From Dromiciops gliroides (lineage: Eukaryota; Chordata; Mammalia; Microbiotheria; Microbiotheriidae), in contig NC_057861.1 in NCBI RefSeq assembly GCF_019393635.1, positions 80,235,327-80,299,326 of the forward strand: DNA of 64,000 nt. Direction: 5' to 3'. This document shows positions 34,649 through 47,760 of the stretch, piece after piece (the first letter of the stretch is position 1; every line of letters starts with the position of its first letter). The notes below the pieces were generated by a model. The model did not search any database. It saw only the letters and a list, made by a program, of their open reading frames with translations, and was not told the origin of the DNA. The translations under genes and the position numbers were made by a program.

Positions 34649-35159
34649 TAGGTACTGTTGCCAATCATACTTATCAATGTACAGACACATTTTAATAACT
34701 AGTTTATTAAATGCTCAGCATAGACCCATAGTATTCAAAATTCAGTGCATCCTGTGTGGTCATTTCAGCTGCTATATAGGTGTGTATGTACATACCTATA
34801 TAGTCTTACATAGGCAGGATGGATATAATGGGATTTTATAGAGGGCAGAAGGGGAAAATAAAGATGTACACATCAAAGAAGAGATAGCAGAAGGTTACAG
34901 AATTTAGCTGACATCCAACTTTATCTCTGTCCATAAGAGAATTTCTGGCTCAGCTTTATTACTATTTGCTTAAGATGAGCATATCAAGTAGCCAGAATAT
35001 AGCTCTGGTGTTTTTAGTTTGTCAACTCAGCTTTATCCCTAGTATTTATTAACTAGTCTACAATATTACCTGATAAAGATCTCCTTCTGACTTGATGGCT
35101 TAAGGAAAGAGATTGTCATAAAGCTAATACAGAAAAACCCTCTTATGACATTGTCTCTT

Positions 35160-35375
35160 CCCAATCAGTGGCCAACAAGCACACAAGTATTGAGCCATCT
35201 CAGTCCAGTGGCAAGATATACATCAGGACAACTTGGAGATGGCTCCCTATGTTTGAGGGGTTAAGTGACTTGCCCAGGGTCACAGCTAGTAAGTGTCTGA
35301 GGTGAGACTTGAATCAGGTCCTCCTGACTCTAGGACCAGTGCTCTATCCACTGTGTCACCTAGCTGCCCCACATG
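35160..35375 (-). repeat. Composite SINE (tRNA head, unique 3' domain)
   Basis: The right half is the common SINE head. The left half (CCAGTGGCAAGATATACATC, GGACAACT.GGAGATGGC) is a 3' domain shared with 51,380-52,068, 41,540-42,080 and 54,300-54,450 here. 3' end truncated. Confidence 0.8.
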
Positions 35376-35924
35376 CACAATTAGCAGAACCAGGAAGGGC
35401 AGGTTTTGCATGCCTTATTTAAGCTTAAATTAATGTATCTGAGTTAGGATTCAAACCCAGGTCTTTTCAACTACTATGAATCCAGAACTCTTTTTTCCAC
35501 TCATGCTGTTTCTATAGTGAGAAGGGTTCAGGGAAGAGGTAGGAGGGGGAAGGATAAACATGCAGAATTGTTTTTAGACAAAGGTGAAAATGTTCCTTTT
35601 TCTCTTCTTCTGGGGAAATAGTATGACACCTGAACCTTTGGCCACAGAAATTTTTCCCAAAGTTGTCTATAAGATTTAAAGACTTCTTTTTTCCTGTAAA
35701 TAAAGGACATCAGTAACATTTGTTAAAAAAAAAAAAGGATTACTCCCCCCTCAAAGAGGTAATGGATTTAAAAATCTAGAATAAGCCATAGATATTTGGA
35801 CATGGCCAAATGAATAGGATGGTTTTTGGTTTCGTTTTGCTAAAGTATGTGTAGTTTTTGTGTGGTTTTATTGTTGCTGTTGTTGTTTAATGGTAGGGGA
35901 AGATTTTGAGAAGGAGGAAGGGAG

Positions 35925-36182
35925 CAAACATTTATTAAGTACCTACTAAGTGCCAGGCATTATGCTAAGTGCTTTACAAATATTATCTTTATTTAACTCT
36001 CACAACAACTATCAGAGAGAATTATTATTTTTTCCATTTTACAGTTGAAGAAACCATGGTAGGCAGAGGTTAATCGATTTGCCCAGGGTCACACAGCTAG
36101 TAAGTGGCTGAGGCTTAATTTGAACTGACTTTTCTTCCTGACTCCAGGTCTAGTGCTCTGTCCACTGTACCACCTAGCTGAA
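35925..36182 (-). repeat. CORE-SINE, reverse
   Basis: CATTTATTAAGTACCTACTA to TGTACCACCTAGCTG. Confidence 0.85.
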
Positions 36183-36270
36183 ATTAACATTAAAAAACAA
36201 AATTTAATAGAAAGTGGCAAAGCAAAAGGGGATTTTTTTTTTGGACAGAAACTTATTGGAATAGATAACT

Positions 36271-36417
36271 TTTTTTTTTTAGTGAGGCAATTGGGGTTAA
36301 GTGACTTGCCCAGGGTCACACAGCTAGTAAGTGTTAAGTGTCTGAGGCCGGATTTGAACTCAGGTACTCCTGACTCCAGGGCCGGTGCTCTATCCACTGC
36401 GCTACCTAGCTGCCCCC
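36271..36417 (-). repeat. tRNA-derived SINE
   Basis: Flanked by TGGAATA(G/C)ATAACT duplications. Confidence 0.94.
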
Positions 36418-36929
36418 TGGAATACATAACTTCTTAAATTCTGTGACTCTGTACAATGTTTTCCTCTTTGTGACCTAGGCTTGTGCCCAGGAGGCTGCCA
36501 GCTCTGCCTACCCTTTAGTCTTTTGTTTTGTCTCTAAGGTGCCTTTTGTTCAATCTGTTCAGATACTTCAGTCAAGAAATAGCAAAATCCTTTCCCCAGG
36601 TAAGTTGGTGTCATATCGCTTATTCAAGGCCTCCCAAGGAGTTTCCTCTACCTGGACCTCGGGTTTTCCTTTGAGTTAACGACGCCCATGCAACCTTTTA
36701 AGTGTGTGTGTGTGTGGGGGGGGGCAGTCGTAGTTCGGATTAAAAGAAGAAATGAGGCTTCATTCACTAATGGGGGGGGGCAGGGGTAAGAGAAAGAAAA
36801 CAAAGGTGGAGCTTTTCCTCATGATAACAAAGCTTCTTCTCAGGTCTTCATTCTTGCTTTCTTTTTCCTTTTTTCTCCTCCTTTTCCCTTCCTGGGTAAA
36901 GCCTTTTTTGGGATCCTTGTGAGTGCATC

Positions 36930-37200
36930 TCTCTCTAAAGGGCACCGAGAAACCAAACTCTTCGGCTTCCTAGAGCGTCACCGGAAGTGAGGCAGAGGGC
37001 GTGTAGACAAGGTAGGAGTGCGGAGACACACTTCCTGGCTCGCCTTGCCAATAGAGAGGGCGTGTGTAGTTTTCCGGAAGTTGTAATGGAGTCTGGGAGG
37101 GATCTCCTCCCCTTCCCCTCCATATCGTTCAAAATCCCTCCCATTTTTTCCCCACCGACCTGTGGTTTTGACTGGGGGTAGGGGGAGACTGGGGTTGGTT
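36930..37200 (+). promoter_or_regulatory. GC-rich promoter-like block P3 (plus)
   Basis: TTCCTAGAG at 36,967-36,975 is followed by GTCACCGGAAGTGAGG, an ETS-type site. A second TTCCGGAAG lies at about 37,072. A possible first-exon donor ACAAG|GTAGGA is at 37,011/37,012. Downstream on the plus strand the only zinc-finger trace is the decayed array at 47.27-47.76 kb, so this looks like the promoter of a dead KRAB-ZNF copy. Confidence 0.45.
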
Positions 37201-37254
37201 AGAGGGTTATGGACGTTGACACTGCACAAAGACGGCAATATTGTTTGGTGAAAA

Positions 37255-37735
37255 ACTGAATAGCTTAACTACGTTTAGCAATACAGTGATCCAAGACAAT
37301 CCCAAGGAACTGATGAAGCATACTATCTACCTCCAAAGAAAGAACTGATATTGATTGAACACACATTGAAGCATGCTATTTTAACTTTCTTTCATTTTTT
37401 CTTTTATTGGAAGTTTCTTGTTTAAAATGACTAATATGGGGGCAGCTAGGTGGCACAGTGGATAGAGCCACCAGCCCTGGAGTCAGGAGGACCTGAGTTC
37501 AAATCCGGTCTCAGACACTTATCACTTACTAGCTGTGTGACCCTGGGCAAGTGATTTAACCCCAATTGCCTCACCAAAAAAAAAATGACAAATATGGTAA
37601 TGTTTTGCATAATTGCACGTGTATAACTGATTACTTGGGGGGTGGGGCTCCACAGTCGAGGGGAAAGAGTGAAGGAGGGATAGAACTTGGAACTCAAAAC
37701 TTTAAATAAATATGTTTATTATTTAAAAAAAAATA
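37255..37735 (+). mobile_element. L1 3' end, SINE inserted
   Basis: TTAGCAATACAGTGATCCAAG through GAACTTGGAACTCAAAACT to an A-rich end, split by the SINE at 37,439. Confidence 0.85.
37439..37581 (+). repeat. tRNA-derived SINE in L1 3' end
   Basis: Flanked by AAAATGAC(T/A)AATATG duplications. Confidence 0.94.
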
Positions 37736-38199
37736 AAGGTCATGGGTTAGAGGCGGCTTCCACTGGGCAGTGTCAGTTATGTTTGCTGGTCTCTCCTGGC
37801 TTTGTCACGGATTTGGCATTATGCCCTATGGGTCCCTGAAAGAGTCACTGAGGTCAAACATTTTCATAATAAATCATTTTAATTTCGAGTATGGTGAATA
37901 TTGGTATACTCCTACAGAAACAAAAACTCTTTGAAGGGTCCTCAGTAATTTTTAAGCATGTAAAGGGGTAATAAAAAAGTGAGAACTGATGGTAGACAAA
38001 GGCAAGGAGGTACAAGACGAAATGATGAATTTGGGGAAGAGCAAATAGGTCATTTTGGTTGAAATATTGAAGATTTGAAGAAATGTGAAATCCGTATGAA
38101 GAAGATGGGATCCAGATGGATAGGTTTTAAATAACAAACTGAAATGGTTGTATTTTGTTCTATTACCCATTTCAAAATTTTAACACTCAATTTCCTACT

Positions 38200-39010
38200 T
38201 TTCCACTTTTATTTCATATGATTGCTCTTCACATAATCTGTTCCAGTCAGTCTGGCTTCTACTAGTTGTTCCTTATACACTAGTTCCATGATGGACATTC
38301 CATCACCCACTTCTCTTTGTTAAGGGGTCCCCTGAACTTGTCTTTTTGAGTTTTCATGTTTTCTGTAAACAATGGAACCAGAGCACGCAGGAGGTCCTGA
38401 ATATGTCAAGAATGAAGCTCTCCCTCAGCTGAAGTAATTTGTTGCATCCCAAGCTGGACTCCCTATGTGTCCTTAGGAGGCAAGATAGGCCCCAGCCAGT
38501 CTGTACCAGGCCAGAATAATGTTTGTGTAGCTGGAGTACATTGCAGATAAGCAGACCCTCATATGTTCATAGTGTAGTGGTTCTAAAGGGAAAAGAATGA
38601 GGCTTTTGCCATCACCTTGCTCCTCTCCTTTGGGAGGGGTTGCTGCACCTTTCCCCTCCCATGCCATGCCCCTTCCTATTTTCTCCTCCTTTTGTTGTAT
38701 TGTCACAAATATACAAACTTCTATCAGCACTGTGAATCCTTTGGGTTCCACATGCATGTTAATTTCTCTTGTAATAAATTTGATTTTCACATAAGTCTCA
38801 CGATGTTGTGATTGCCTGTTGATAGATCCTCTATGTTGAAGCATTCCTCCTTTATCTGAATGCATAGAACTCCTAGTACCCTTCAAGGCTCAAGTTAGAG
38901 TAATTTCCAATCTCCCTAGAGGTTAGTTCTCTCTCCCTCTTGAAAGTTCTTTGTATTACTTTTCATATGCTTTATGTTTGTACTTATTGTTTGTTGATTA
39001 TGAAAAAGCA
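38200..39010 (+). mobile_element. L2 3' part split by an LTR-like element
   Basis: GTCTGGCTTCTACTAGTTGT before the insertion and CTAGTACCCTTCAAGGCTCA after it are consecutive in L2. Confidence 0.6.
38319..38865 (+). mobile_element. LTR-like insertion inside an L2 copy
   Basis: L2 sequence stops near 38,318 and resumes near 38,868 in the expected place. The insert starts TGTTAAGGGG and has a TGTAATAAATTTG signal near 38,770, as in an LTR. Ends and family are not settled. Confidence 0.45.
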
Positions 39011-39534
39011 TTTGACTTTGTAGAGTAAATTGCCACCTGAAAGACTCTTTTCCAACAAGTAGCTCCTATCCACACATCAAAATCATTCAACACTAAAAAA
39101 AACCTAGTTTAGCAAAGTTCTGATCATAAATATTAGTTAAGAAATGAAGTTGAGACATACTGGACTTCTCCACCACGCCTCCAGGAGCCTCATCATCAGA
39201 ACTTTCCTTATCCTGCAAAACTGCATCTGCCTTGGTAATCACAGCTCATCAATACCCTGGGTACTCTCTGCCCCTCTGACTGCAAACCAGAACAAAGAGT
39301 CCCACCCAAAGTCTCCATTTAAGGATGTTTACATACATCTAGGTCAGCTATGCCTTGACCTTCACTCCTCCCTCCTGAAGTTCTGTGGAGTTCTCCACCA
39401 AAACCCTGCACAAGATACCATCCCTCCTGCATTTCCAGCTTCCTTTAGTGTGTTGTCTTTCATCATTAGATTGTAAGCCATGAGTAGAGCACCTCAAAAA
39501 CAATCAGATGAACTGACTCCAGTTTGGAGTCAGA

Positions 39535-40078
39535 TAATAATAATACCTTGCATTTACATAGCACTTTAAATTTGTAAAGCAGTTTGCAACATCTCATTTG
39601 ATCCTCACAACAATCCTGGGAGGTAGGTACTATCATTACCCCTATTTTACAGATAAAGAAACTGAGACAGATGGATGACACAGCAAATAGAGCAGCAGAT
39701 CTGTAGTCAGGAAGACCTGAGTTCAAATTTGGTCTCAGACATTCATAGCTCTGTGACTTTGAGCAAGTCACTTCACCTCTGCCTGACTCAGTTTCTTCAA
39801 CTGTAAAATGGGCATGATATTAGCACCTACCTACCAGGGTTATTGTGAAGATTAAATGGGATAATATCTTAAAAGCATAACACAGTGCTGGGTACATGGT
39901 AGGCACTTAATACATTTTTATTTCTTCTCCTTCCTCACCTTTCTGGGCAGAGAGAAGTTAAGTGACTTTGCCCAGGGTCATAAAAGTGGTGTCTGAGGAT
40001 GGATTTGAAATCAGGTTTTCCTTGCTCCAAAGTCGACTGCTCTATCTGACGTACCACCTAGCTGCCCTACACTGATGC
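39535..40078. repeat. Three adjoining CORE-SINE or tRNA-SINE pieces
   Basis: 39,535-39,665 reverse, 39,668-39,925 forward, 39,950-40,075 reverse, each with standard motifs (CATTTACATAGCACTTTAAA; CTCAACTGTAAAATGGGCA; TACCACCTAGCTGCC). Confidence 0.75.
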
Positions 40079-40079
40079 T

Positions 40080-40960
40080 GCAGTAATAGGAATGGCCATA
40101 ATATTGATGAAGGAGGATGAGAATAAGATAAAGTAGCTATGGCCCTCCCGCATCCAATTGTATCTTCACCTATAATGTCAATTTTCAAGTGAAGTAGAGA
40201 GAGGCAGCATAGTGCAATAGAATAGTGCCTTATGTTGCTTACAGACTGGTAGACTGATAACACACTGAGACAGATTTTGTAATTCATATTATTAAATGAT
40301 GAGTGCATTAAGGTGTCACCTGAAAAAAAGACTAATTTGAAGTCTGAAGGAGAAAGTCATAACTGACCGGGAGAATCAGAAAATGCTTCCTGGAGCAGGT
40401 AGCTTTGGAGTTTAGTCCTTAAAGAAATAAATTAGAAGGAATAATATTCCAGGCATGGAACAAATATGAGCAAAGTTATGAAAGCATAGAGTTCTTTGTA
40501 TGTTTTAGAGGCAAGGTCCATAATATACACATAATACATTGAGGGGAGTAATGTGAAATAAGGCTGGAAAGATTGCAGGGGCTTTGAATGACTGTGAGAA
40601 GATTTTGAACCTTACTCAAAAGGAATTAGGGAGCTATTGAAGATTTTTAAGCAGAGGACAAGGACTGATCTGAGTAAATCTATGTGCAAGGAAAAGAATT
40701 CTGAAAGTACTATGAAAGATAAATTGGAGGTAGAGGAGAATGGAAGCAGGCTGTTGAAATAGTCTAAGTAGGTGACAACGAGGATGGTGGCAAGATAGGG
40801 AGAAGGGGATGGATATTACACTTCTTATGGAGGTGGAATAAAGAGATAATCCCACAAATCTCAAAATCTCTTCTCAGCTGACTATAAAGTACACATTGAC
40901 ATTTGGGTACATTACTTGGATCTTTCATTTACAACTGATATAATTTTAGACAGTATCACC
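40080..40960. other. Probable ancient interspersed repeat, family unknown
   Basis: Phrases such as TTGAAGATTTTTAAGCAGAG and GGCTGTTGAAATAGTCTAAG are familiar from an old mammalian repeat, but I cannot name it. Not coding. Confidence 0.4.
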
Positions 40961-40966
40961 CTACAG

Positions 40967-41149
40967 CAGATGTTCTTAATCTGGGATCTGTGAAATAAAA
41001 ACTATTTGGATGACTATTTAAATACAATTGCTTTAATTTGTAATCCTATATATTTTATTTTGTGCATTTAAAAACATTACTCTGAGGGGTTCATAGGCTT
41101 CACCAGACTGGCAAAGGAATCATGACACAAAAAAGTAAAGAATCCCTGC
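40967..41149. mobile_element. hAT-type MITE, family B
   Basis: CAGATGTTCTTAATCTGGGA to AAAGAATCCCTG, with CCCTA-like flanks on both sides. Confidence 0.7.
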
Positions 41150-41159
41150 CCTAGAATTT

Positions 41160-41406
41160 ATTTTTAAAATAAAAGTATTTTATTATTTTCCAGTTACATG
41201 TAGAGATAGCTTTCAGCATTTGTTTTCATAAGATTTCCAATTTCCAATTTTTCTCCCTCCCTCCCCTCCCCCAGACAGCAGGCAATCCGATATAGGTTAT
41301 ATATATATAATGTATATACACACACACACACATACATACACACATATGTGTACATATATACATATGTATATACATATATATATATTTATACATATACACA
41401 CATATG
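41160..41406 (-). mobile_element. L1 3' end, reverse
   Basis: Exact 15-bp duplication CCTGCCCTAGAATTT on both sides. It includes an AT/AC microsatellite at its truncated end. It inserted at the end of a hAT-type MITE. Confidence 0.92.
41280..41404. repeat. TA/CA microsatellite
   Basis: Grown from the end of the reverse L1. Confidence 0.9.
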
Positions 41407-41539
41407 CCTGCCCTAGAATTTTGATCCCAAGTCTCCTGCTTCACCATACAAATTAGTCTGCAAGACCTAATGCCAGGTCACAGACATCACTGGTGTTAAC
41501 ACCTACCTATTCCTCCCTGGCCCTTTATATTATCATGTC

Positions 41540-42080
41540 TGTTGTTTTTTGTTTCTCCTTCTCGAAGGGGACCAATTACATCATGGGGTGATGTCTTGAC
41601 TTTCTCCTGAATTGTTTTTAAGTGAAGCAGAGTTGCACCAAGTCATCAGCCTCTCTTTCTTCCAGGGTCATTGAAGCCCAGTGACATGACAAAAGTCAGG
41701 ACAACTGGTGATGGCTTGGGATACAGTAGATGACCCTGTCTTTGATGTCTGACCAAGCTCTAAAGTGCTCCACAGGCACTGGAACAAATTGTTCTCATCT
41801 ACCCATTCTATAGGTGGGAGGGGAGATTTTCACGTGCTTGGGGCAGACATCTCCCTAACTCACCTATGGCTTTGAGACCTGATGGTTACCCTCAAACCGT
41901 TTTAGCCCCTTTGCTGAGATGGTTTTACTGGGGTGTGGTCACTATACTTGCTGAATTTTCTTGGAGTCACATATGAGAGTTGGGTGACAGGTGGATGAGC
42001 ACCCCTGAGAAGGACCCTCACACTAGAGGTTCTAGTCCTCCCTTAGCACCCCATACACCCCCTAATCATATCCAGTTGCT
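41540..42080 (-). repeat. Composite repeat with the same 3' domain
   Basis: The left end (GTTTCTCCTTCTCGAAGGGG, CCAGTGACATGACAAAAG, GGACAACTGGTGATGGC) matches the 3' domain of the composite SINEs. The part from about 41,710 on is not shared with the other copies in this window and lacks the common head. Confidence 0.65.
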
Positions 42081-42139
42081 TGTGAAACTGCCTGCTTTTA
42101 CCCCTGGTATCCAGGTCACCAAATATATCTTGAGTTTGC

Positions 42140-43080
42140 ACAATTTCAGAGTTGGATAGAATCTTAGAGGAGATCTAGTTCAACCTGAACGAGGACAAAA
42201 ATCCTCTCTATAACATACCCAACTATTGGACATATTCAGACTCCCTATGAGGGAAAACACTACTTCCTAAACAACTTGTGGTTAGAGCCATTCACTAGAA
42301 GGTTGTTCCCGGGGAGAAATCCAAATTTGCCTTCCATCCATTGCTCCTGATTCTTCACTATGGAGCCAAGCAAAACAAACAAATCCAATCTTGCTTCCAC
42401 ATGACAACTTTTCTCATACTTAAAACACAGATTTCATGTCCCCTGTGTCTTCCCTCCCCTGGACTAAACATTTTCAGTTCACTTAATCACCGTCTCATGT
42501 TAAGATGTCAAGGCATGTCAACGTTATGGTTACCCTCCTCTGAACACTCCAGTTTATCAATGTTCTTCTTAAACTGTGGTGCCTTATACAGAACACAATA
42601 GTACAATTATAGTTTAATTAGGAAAAGAATGCCCTATGGGGGCGGCTAGGTGGCGCAGTGGATAAAGCACCGGCCCTGGATTCAGGAGTACCTGAGTTCA
42701 AATCTGGCCTCAGACACTTGACACTTACTAGCTGTGTGACCCTGGGCAAGTCACTTAACCTCCATTGCCCCGCAAAAAAAAACAACCAAAAAAACAACCA
42801 ACAAAAAACCAAAGAATGCCCTATAAATATTATTATATTCCCTTTTATGAAAATTAGCTCACATACCCTTCTCTAATCCTGTATTTCTCTCTTGTCTTCC
42901 ATAATCTTTTAGAGATCACTGACAATGGTTCAGCAATCACACCCACCAGTCCTTTCCTTCCTCTGGGATTATTGTTTCTATGAGCCTGGTGATTCAAGGG
43001 TAGCCGGAAGCACTACTATAATCTTATTTATTTTAGGTTTTAATTCTCTATTATTTTTATTCAGTCGTTCTCAAGTCTTC
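42140..43080. mobile_element. L3/CR1-type LINE remnant, SINE inserted
   Basis: TTTCAGAGTTGGATAGAATC, CCATTGCTCCTGATTCTTCA, GTTACCCTCCTCTGAACACTC, AAACTGTGGTGCCTTATACA are in L3/CR1 order; split by the SINE at 42,638. Confidence 0.75.
42638..42810 (+). repeat. tRNA-derived SINE in L3/CR1
   Basis: Flanked by exact AAAGAATGCCCTAT duplications. The tail is an A/C mix. Confidence 0.95.
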
Positions 43081-43349
43081 CTCAAATATTTTCCCCATAG
43101 TCATATATGTATATATATATATGTTTACACAAATCTCTTTATTATGTAACTTGCAAAGCTGATTTGTCTGTGATTACATCTAGCTTTCTTTATATTCTTT
43201 TCTGTGCTTTAAATTATGTTTCAGTAATTCTCTCCTCTCTCTTTTTTTCTGGTGCTTACCTGGACCTAGTCCTCCCAATGTCCTCAAAATTGAAAAACAC
43301 AAAATCATTGTAACAAATATGCATAGCTAAGCAAAACAAATTCACACAG

Positions 43350-43670
43350 TGGCCATTTCTGAACATTTATGTCTTCTTCTATACCTTTATTCCATTATAT
43401 CTCAGGATGTGGGTAGCATGCTTCATTTTCAGTCCTCTAGAAACATGGTAGGTCATTGCATTGATCAGAGTTAAGTCTTTCAAAGTTGTTTGTCTTTACA
43501 ATGTTACTATTGCTGTATACATTTTTTCTCTTGGTTCTGCTCACTTCATTCTAAGTCAGTTCATATATGCCTTTCCAGTTTCTTCTGAAACTATTCTACT
43601 GGTCATTTCTTGGAGTAAATAATATAACACTACAATTGTCATTTTAATTTTTTTGTCATGAGCTTACAAT
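43350..43670 (-). mobile_element. Old L1 3' region, reverse
   Basis: TTGGTTCTGCTCACTTCATT and CCTTTCCAGTTTCTTCTG are the reverse of the L1 3' signature. Ends unclear. Confidence 0.6.
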
Positions 43671-43849
43671 CTGCTAACATAGCTAGATTTCTCACAAGCT
43701 TCTCTCAAGTTACACATATCTCATCCTTGCATGGCTGAATTTTTTCATACCTAAGTTTACTTACCATATTTTATTTTAACAGATTCATTCCATTGTTCCA
43801 TCCTGTCTGGATCTGTTTAGATCTGGATCATGTATTCTAATATATTTCC

Positions 43850-44010
43850 TAAACAGGCAGTGAAATGTAGTGCATAGAATTCTGGACTTGGCATCAGAAA
43901 ATTCTATGTTGAAATCCTACCTGTGACACTGACCAGGCTCTGTAATCCCTGAGAAAATCACTTAATCATTAGATACCCCAGGCAATTCCCTAAGATGTAC
44001 CTACTAAGTC
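43850..44010 (+). repeat. MIR/CORE-SINE fragment
   Basis: GGCAGTGAAATGTAGTGCATAG head; decayed after about 130 bp. Confidence 0.6.
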
Positions 44011-44370
44011 ATAGCTGGGTTTTGATCTTCCTTAGTAGAAGGAATTCTCTACACCACAGCTATCAAACTCTCAGGCTGTTGTCAGCAATAAGCCCAGATT
44101 AAAATGTTAACCAGATTAAAACATTAAAATTAAAATTTTAATCAAGATTAACTTTTAATTTATTTATTATATAAGATTAAAATTAAATGAAAATTTCATT
44201 AAAAATTAAACCATATTAAAATGTTATTAGGAAATGCTTAAGAAAATAAATAAAACATAATACAACACAAATAAAGCTAATTTGTGGCTTTTAAGTCAAT
44301 ATTCAGATCACAGGGACTCATTTCTATTTGAGTTTGATACCACTGCTCTATACTGATGAAATTAGAGAGC

Positions 44371-44525
44371 TTTGGGGCAGCTAGGTGGCACAATGGATAA
44401 AGCACCAGCCCTGAATTCAGGAGGACCTGAGTTCAAATCCAGCCTCAGACACTTGATACTTACTAGCTGTGTGACCCTGGGCAAGTCTTTTAACCCTCAT
44501 TGCCCCACAAAACCCAACAAAACAA
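44371..44525 (+). repeat. tRNA-derived SINE
   Basis: Flanked by exact ATGAAATTAGAGAGC duplications. Confidence 0.95.
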
Positions 44526-44589
44526 ATGAAATTAGAGAGCCTTGATTTTAGTATGTTAGCTGGTTTTTGATTTTTGTTTGTTTTTTGTT

Positions 44590-44646
44590 TGTTTTTGGCA
44601 GGCAATGGCGGTTAAGTGACTTGCCCAGGGTCACACAGCTAGTAAG
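44590..44646 (-). repeat. tRNA-derived SINE, truncated
   Basis: Only the 3' half remains, with oligo-T at the left. Confidence 0.8.
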
Positions 44647-44934
44647 TTAGCTGTTTTTCATATTGTCCAAAATTTTGATAACTATGCCATCTGTGTCTTC
44701 ACCCAAATAATTAAGAAAAAAATATTGTATAGAACAGGACCAAGAACATGGTCTTTAGTGTCCCATAGAAGAACTTCCTCCTCCAGGTGATCACTTTATC
44801 AATCACAACTCTGGCTCTGTTCTTTCAAATAGTTCAAAGATACTGAAATGTACTATCATATAACTACCCCTCCATATGTATCAAGAAATATATTGTGATT
44901 GATTTTTATGAAATCCATAAGAGACATGCTTAAT
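44647..44934. mobile_element. L3/CR1-type remnant
   Basis: ACTATGCCATCTGTGTCTTC, AGGACCAAGAACATGGTCTT fit L3/CR1 3' sequence. Confidence 0.5.
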
Positions 44935-45565
44935 TATCACTCCTCTGGAGTTGGTGTCGGTCATTGCATTCATGATAGTTCTAAGTCTTTCAAAGTCTTT
45001 TTTTCTTTACATGTTGTAATCAGTGTTTAAATTGTTTTCCTACTTCCACTAATTTTACTGTTAGTTCATAAAAGGCTTCCCAGGTTTCTCTAAATATATT
45101 TTTATCATTTCACATGGTAAAATAATATTCCATCATATTAATCTACTATAATTTATTTAGCCATTCCTCAAATGGTATGGACTGCTTTAGTTTCTAATCC
45201 TTTGTTATGACAAAAAGTGCTGCTATAGATATTTTTGTTCATAGGGCCCTTTTCGTCTTTTTTGATCTTATTGGGGTACAAACTTAATAGTGGTATTACT
45301 AGAACACAGGGTATGACAGTTTAATAACTTTGGGGGCATTGTTTTTATTTTTGGGATTGCTCTTATATATTTAAATCAATTTCTTATATATCTTGGATAT
45401 GAGACCTTTGTCAGAGAAATGTGCTATGAATATTTTCCCATTTAATTTTTTTCATAATTTTAAATGCATTTATTTTGTTTGTAAAAAAAGCTTTTCAATT
45501 TGATGAAATCATAATTGTTCATTTTTTCTCTATGGATACTGTTTTCATTGTTTTCCTCTGATCAC
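44935..45565 (-). mobile_element. Old L1 3' region, reverse
   Basis: Runs through TTATTTAGCCATTCCTCAAA, GATATGAGACCTTTGTCAGA and TTTTGTTTGTAAAAAAAGC, the reverse-strand L1 signature. Confidence 0.75.
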
Positions 45566-45690
45566 AGAATCTTGTTGTTCAGTACTGTCCAACTTTTTGT
45601 GAACCCATGGACCATAGCATGGCAGCTCTTTTATCCTCCACTATCTCCAAAGTCTATCTGACCTCATGTTCACTGTGTCTGTGGCATTAT

Positions 45691-45717
45691 CTATCCTCCT
45701 CCTCCTCCTCCTCCTTT
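45691..45717. repeat. (CTC)n microsatellite in RTE
   Basis: About eight CTC units. Confidence 0.9.
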
Positions 45718-46229
45718 GCCATTCCCTTTTCCTTTTGCCTTTAATCTTTCCCAATATCAAGGTCTTTTCCAATGAGTCCTGTCTTCTTATTATGTGACCA
45801 AAGTATTTAAGGTTTAGTTTCAGTATTTGACCTTCCAGTGAAAGTCTGAATTAATTTCTTAAAGTAATGATTTATTTGATCTCCTTGCTGTCTGAGGGGC
45901 TCTCAAAAGTCTTCTCTAGTACCCATCAAAAGCATTGATTCTGTAGTGCTCAGCTTTCCTTATAGTCCAACTCTCACAGTCATACATTGCTACTGGAAAA
46001 AGCATAGCTTTTACTATATGGACCTTTGTTGGCAAGGTGATGTCTCTGCTTTTTAGTATGCTGTGCAGAGCTTTCCTTCCAAGGAACAAGCTTCTTTTAA
46101 TTTCATGGCTGTAGTTGCCATCTACAGTGCTCTTTGAGCCCAAGAATATAACATCTGATACTACTTCCATTTCTTCTCCCTCTATTTGCTAGGAAGTGAT
46201 AGGACCAGTTGCCATGATCTTAGTTGATT

Positions 46230-46388
46230 TTTATTTTAAAAAAATTTTTTGGTGAGGCAACTGGGGTTAAGGGACTTGCCCAGGATCACACAGCTAGTAA
46301 GTGTCAAGTGTCTGAGGTTGGATTTGAACTCAGGTTCTCCTGACTCCAGGGCCGGTGCTCTATCTACTATGCCACCTAGCTGCCCCCC
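46230..46388 (-). repeat. tRNA-derived SINE inside the RTE LINE
   Basis: Reverse-strand copy of the common marsupial SINE, head at the right (CCACCTAGCTGCCCC). No clear target duplication; some RTE bases seem to be missing at the junction. Confidence 0.9.
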
Positions 46389-47264
46389 AACCAGCTTTTA
46401 AAGTCTCCTCTTTCACTTTCATCAAGCGGCTTCTTAATTCTTCACTTTCTGCCAACACAATAGTATCATCTGCATGTGTGAGATTATTGCTATTTCTCTC
46501 AGCAGCCTTGATTCCGACTTTTGATTAATCTAGGCTAGCATTTTGCATGTTATATTCTGCATTTGTACATTAAAAAATAAGGTGACAGTATACAGCCTTG
46601 TCATATTCCTTTTCTAATCTTAAACCAATCAACTTTTCCATGTTCAGTTCTGTTACTTCTTGACCTGCATACATGCTCCTCAGGGGACAAATAAGATGAT
46701 CTGGTACTCCCCTATCTTTGAGGACTTGCCACATTTTGTTGTGATGCACACAAAGGCTTTCATGTAGTCAATGAAGCATCAGTAGGTGGCTTTCTGGAAC
46801 TCCATTGCTTTCTCTACAGTTCAGTGAATGTTGGTAATTTGGTTTCTAGTTCCTCTGCCTATACAAAAACCAGCCTGTACTTCTGTTAATTCTTGGTTCA
46901 CATATTGTTGAAGCCTAGCTTGCAGAATTTTAAGCATAACCTTGCTGGCATGTGAAATAAACTCAATTGTTCAGTAATTTGAACATTCCTTGGCATTGCC
47001 CTTCTTTAGGATTGGGTTGTAAATCAATCTTTTCCAATCCAGTGACCACTGTTGAGTTTTCCAAATTTGCTGGCATATTAAATGCAGCACTTTAATCATA
47101 TCATCTTTTAGGATTTTAAATAGCTCAGCTGGAATTGTCACCTCCACTAGCTTTATCATCAGTAATGCTTCCTAAGGCTCTCTTGACTTCATTTTGCAGA
47201 ATATCTGGCTTTAGATCAGTAAGCACATTATGATGGTTATCAGCAATGTTAAGATCTTCCTTGT

Positions 47265-47760
<496 letters not shown>

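Noticed and set aside
38473-38886. 137-codon minus-strand frame
   Set aside because: Lies across the LTR-like insertion; no domain, composition like chance.
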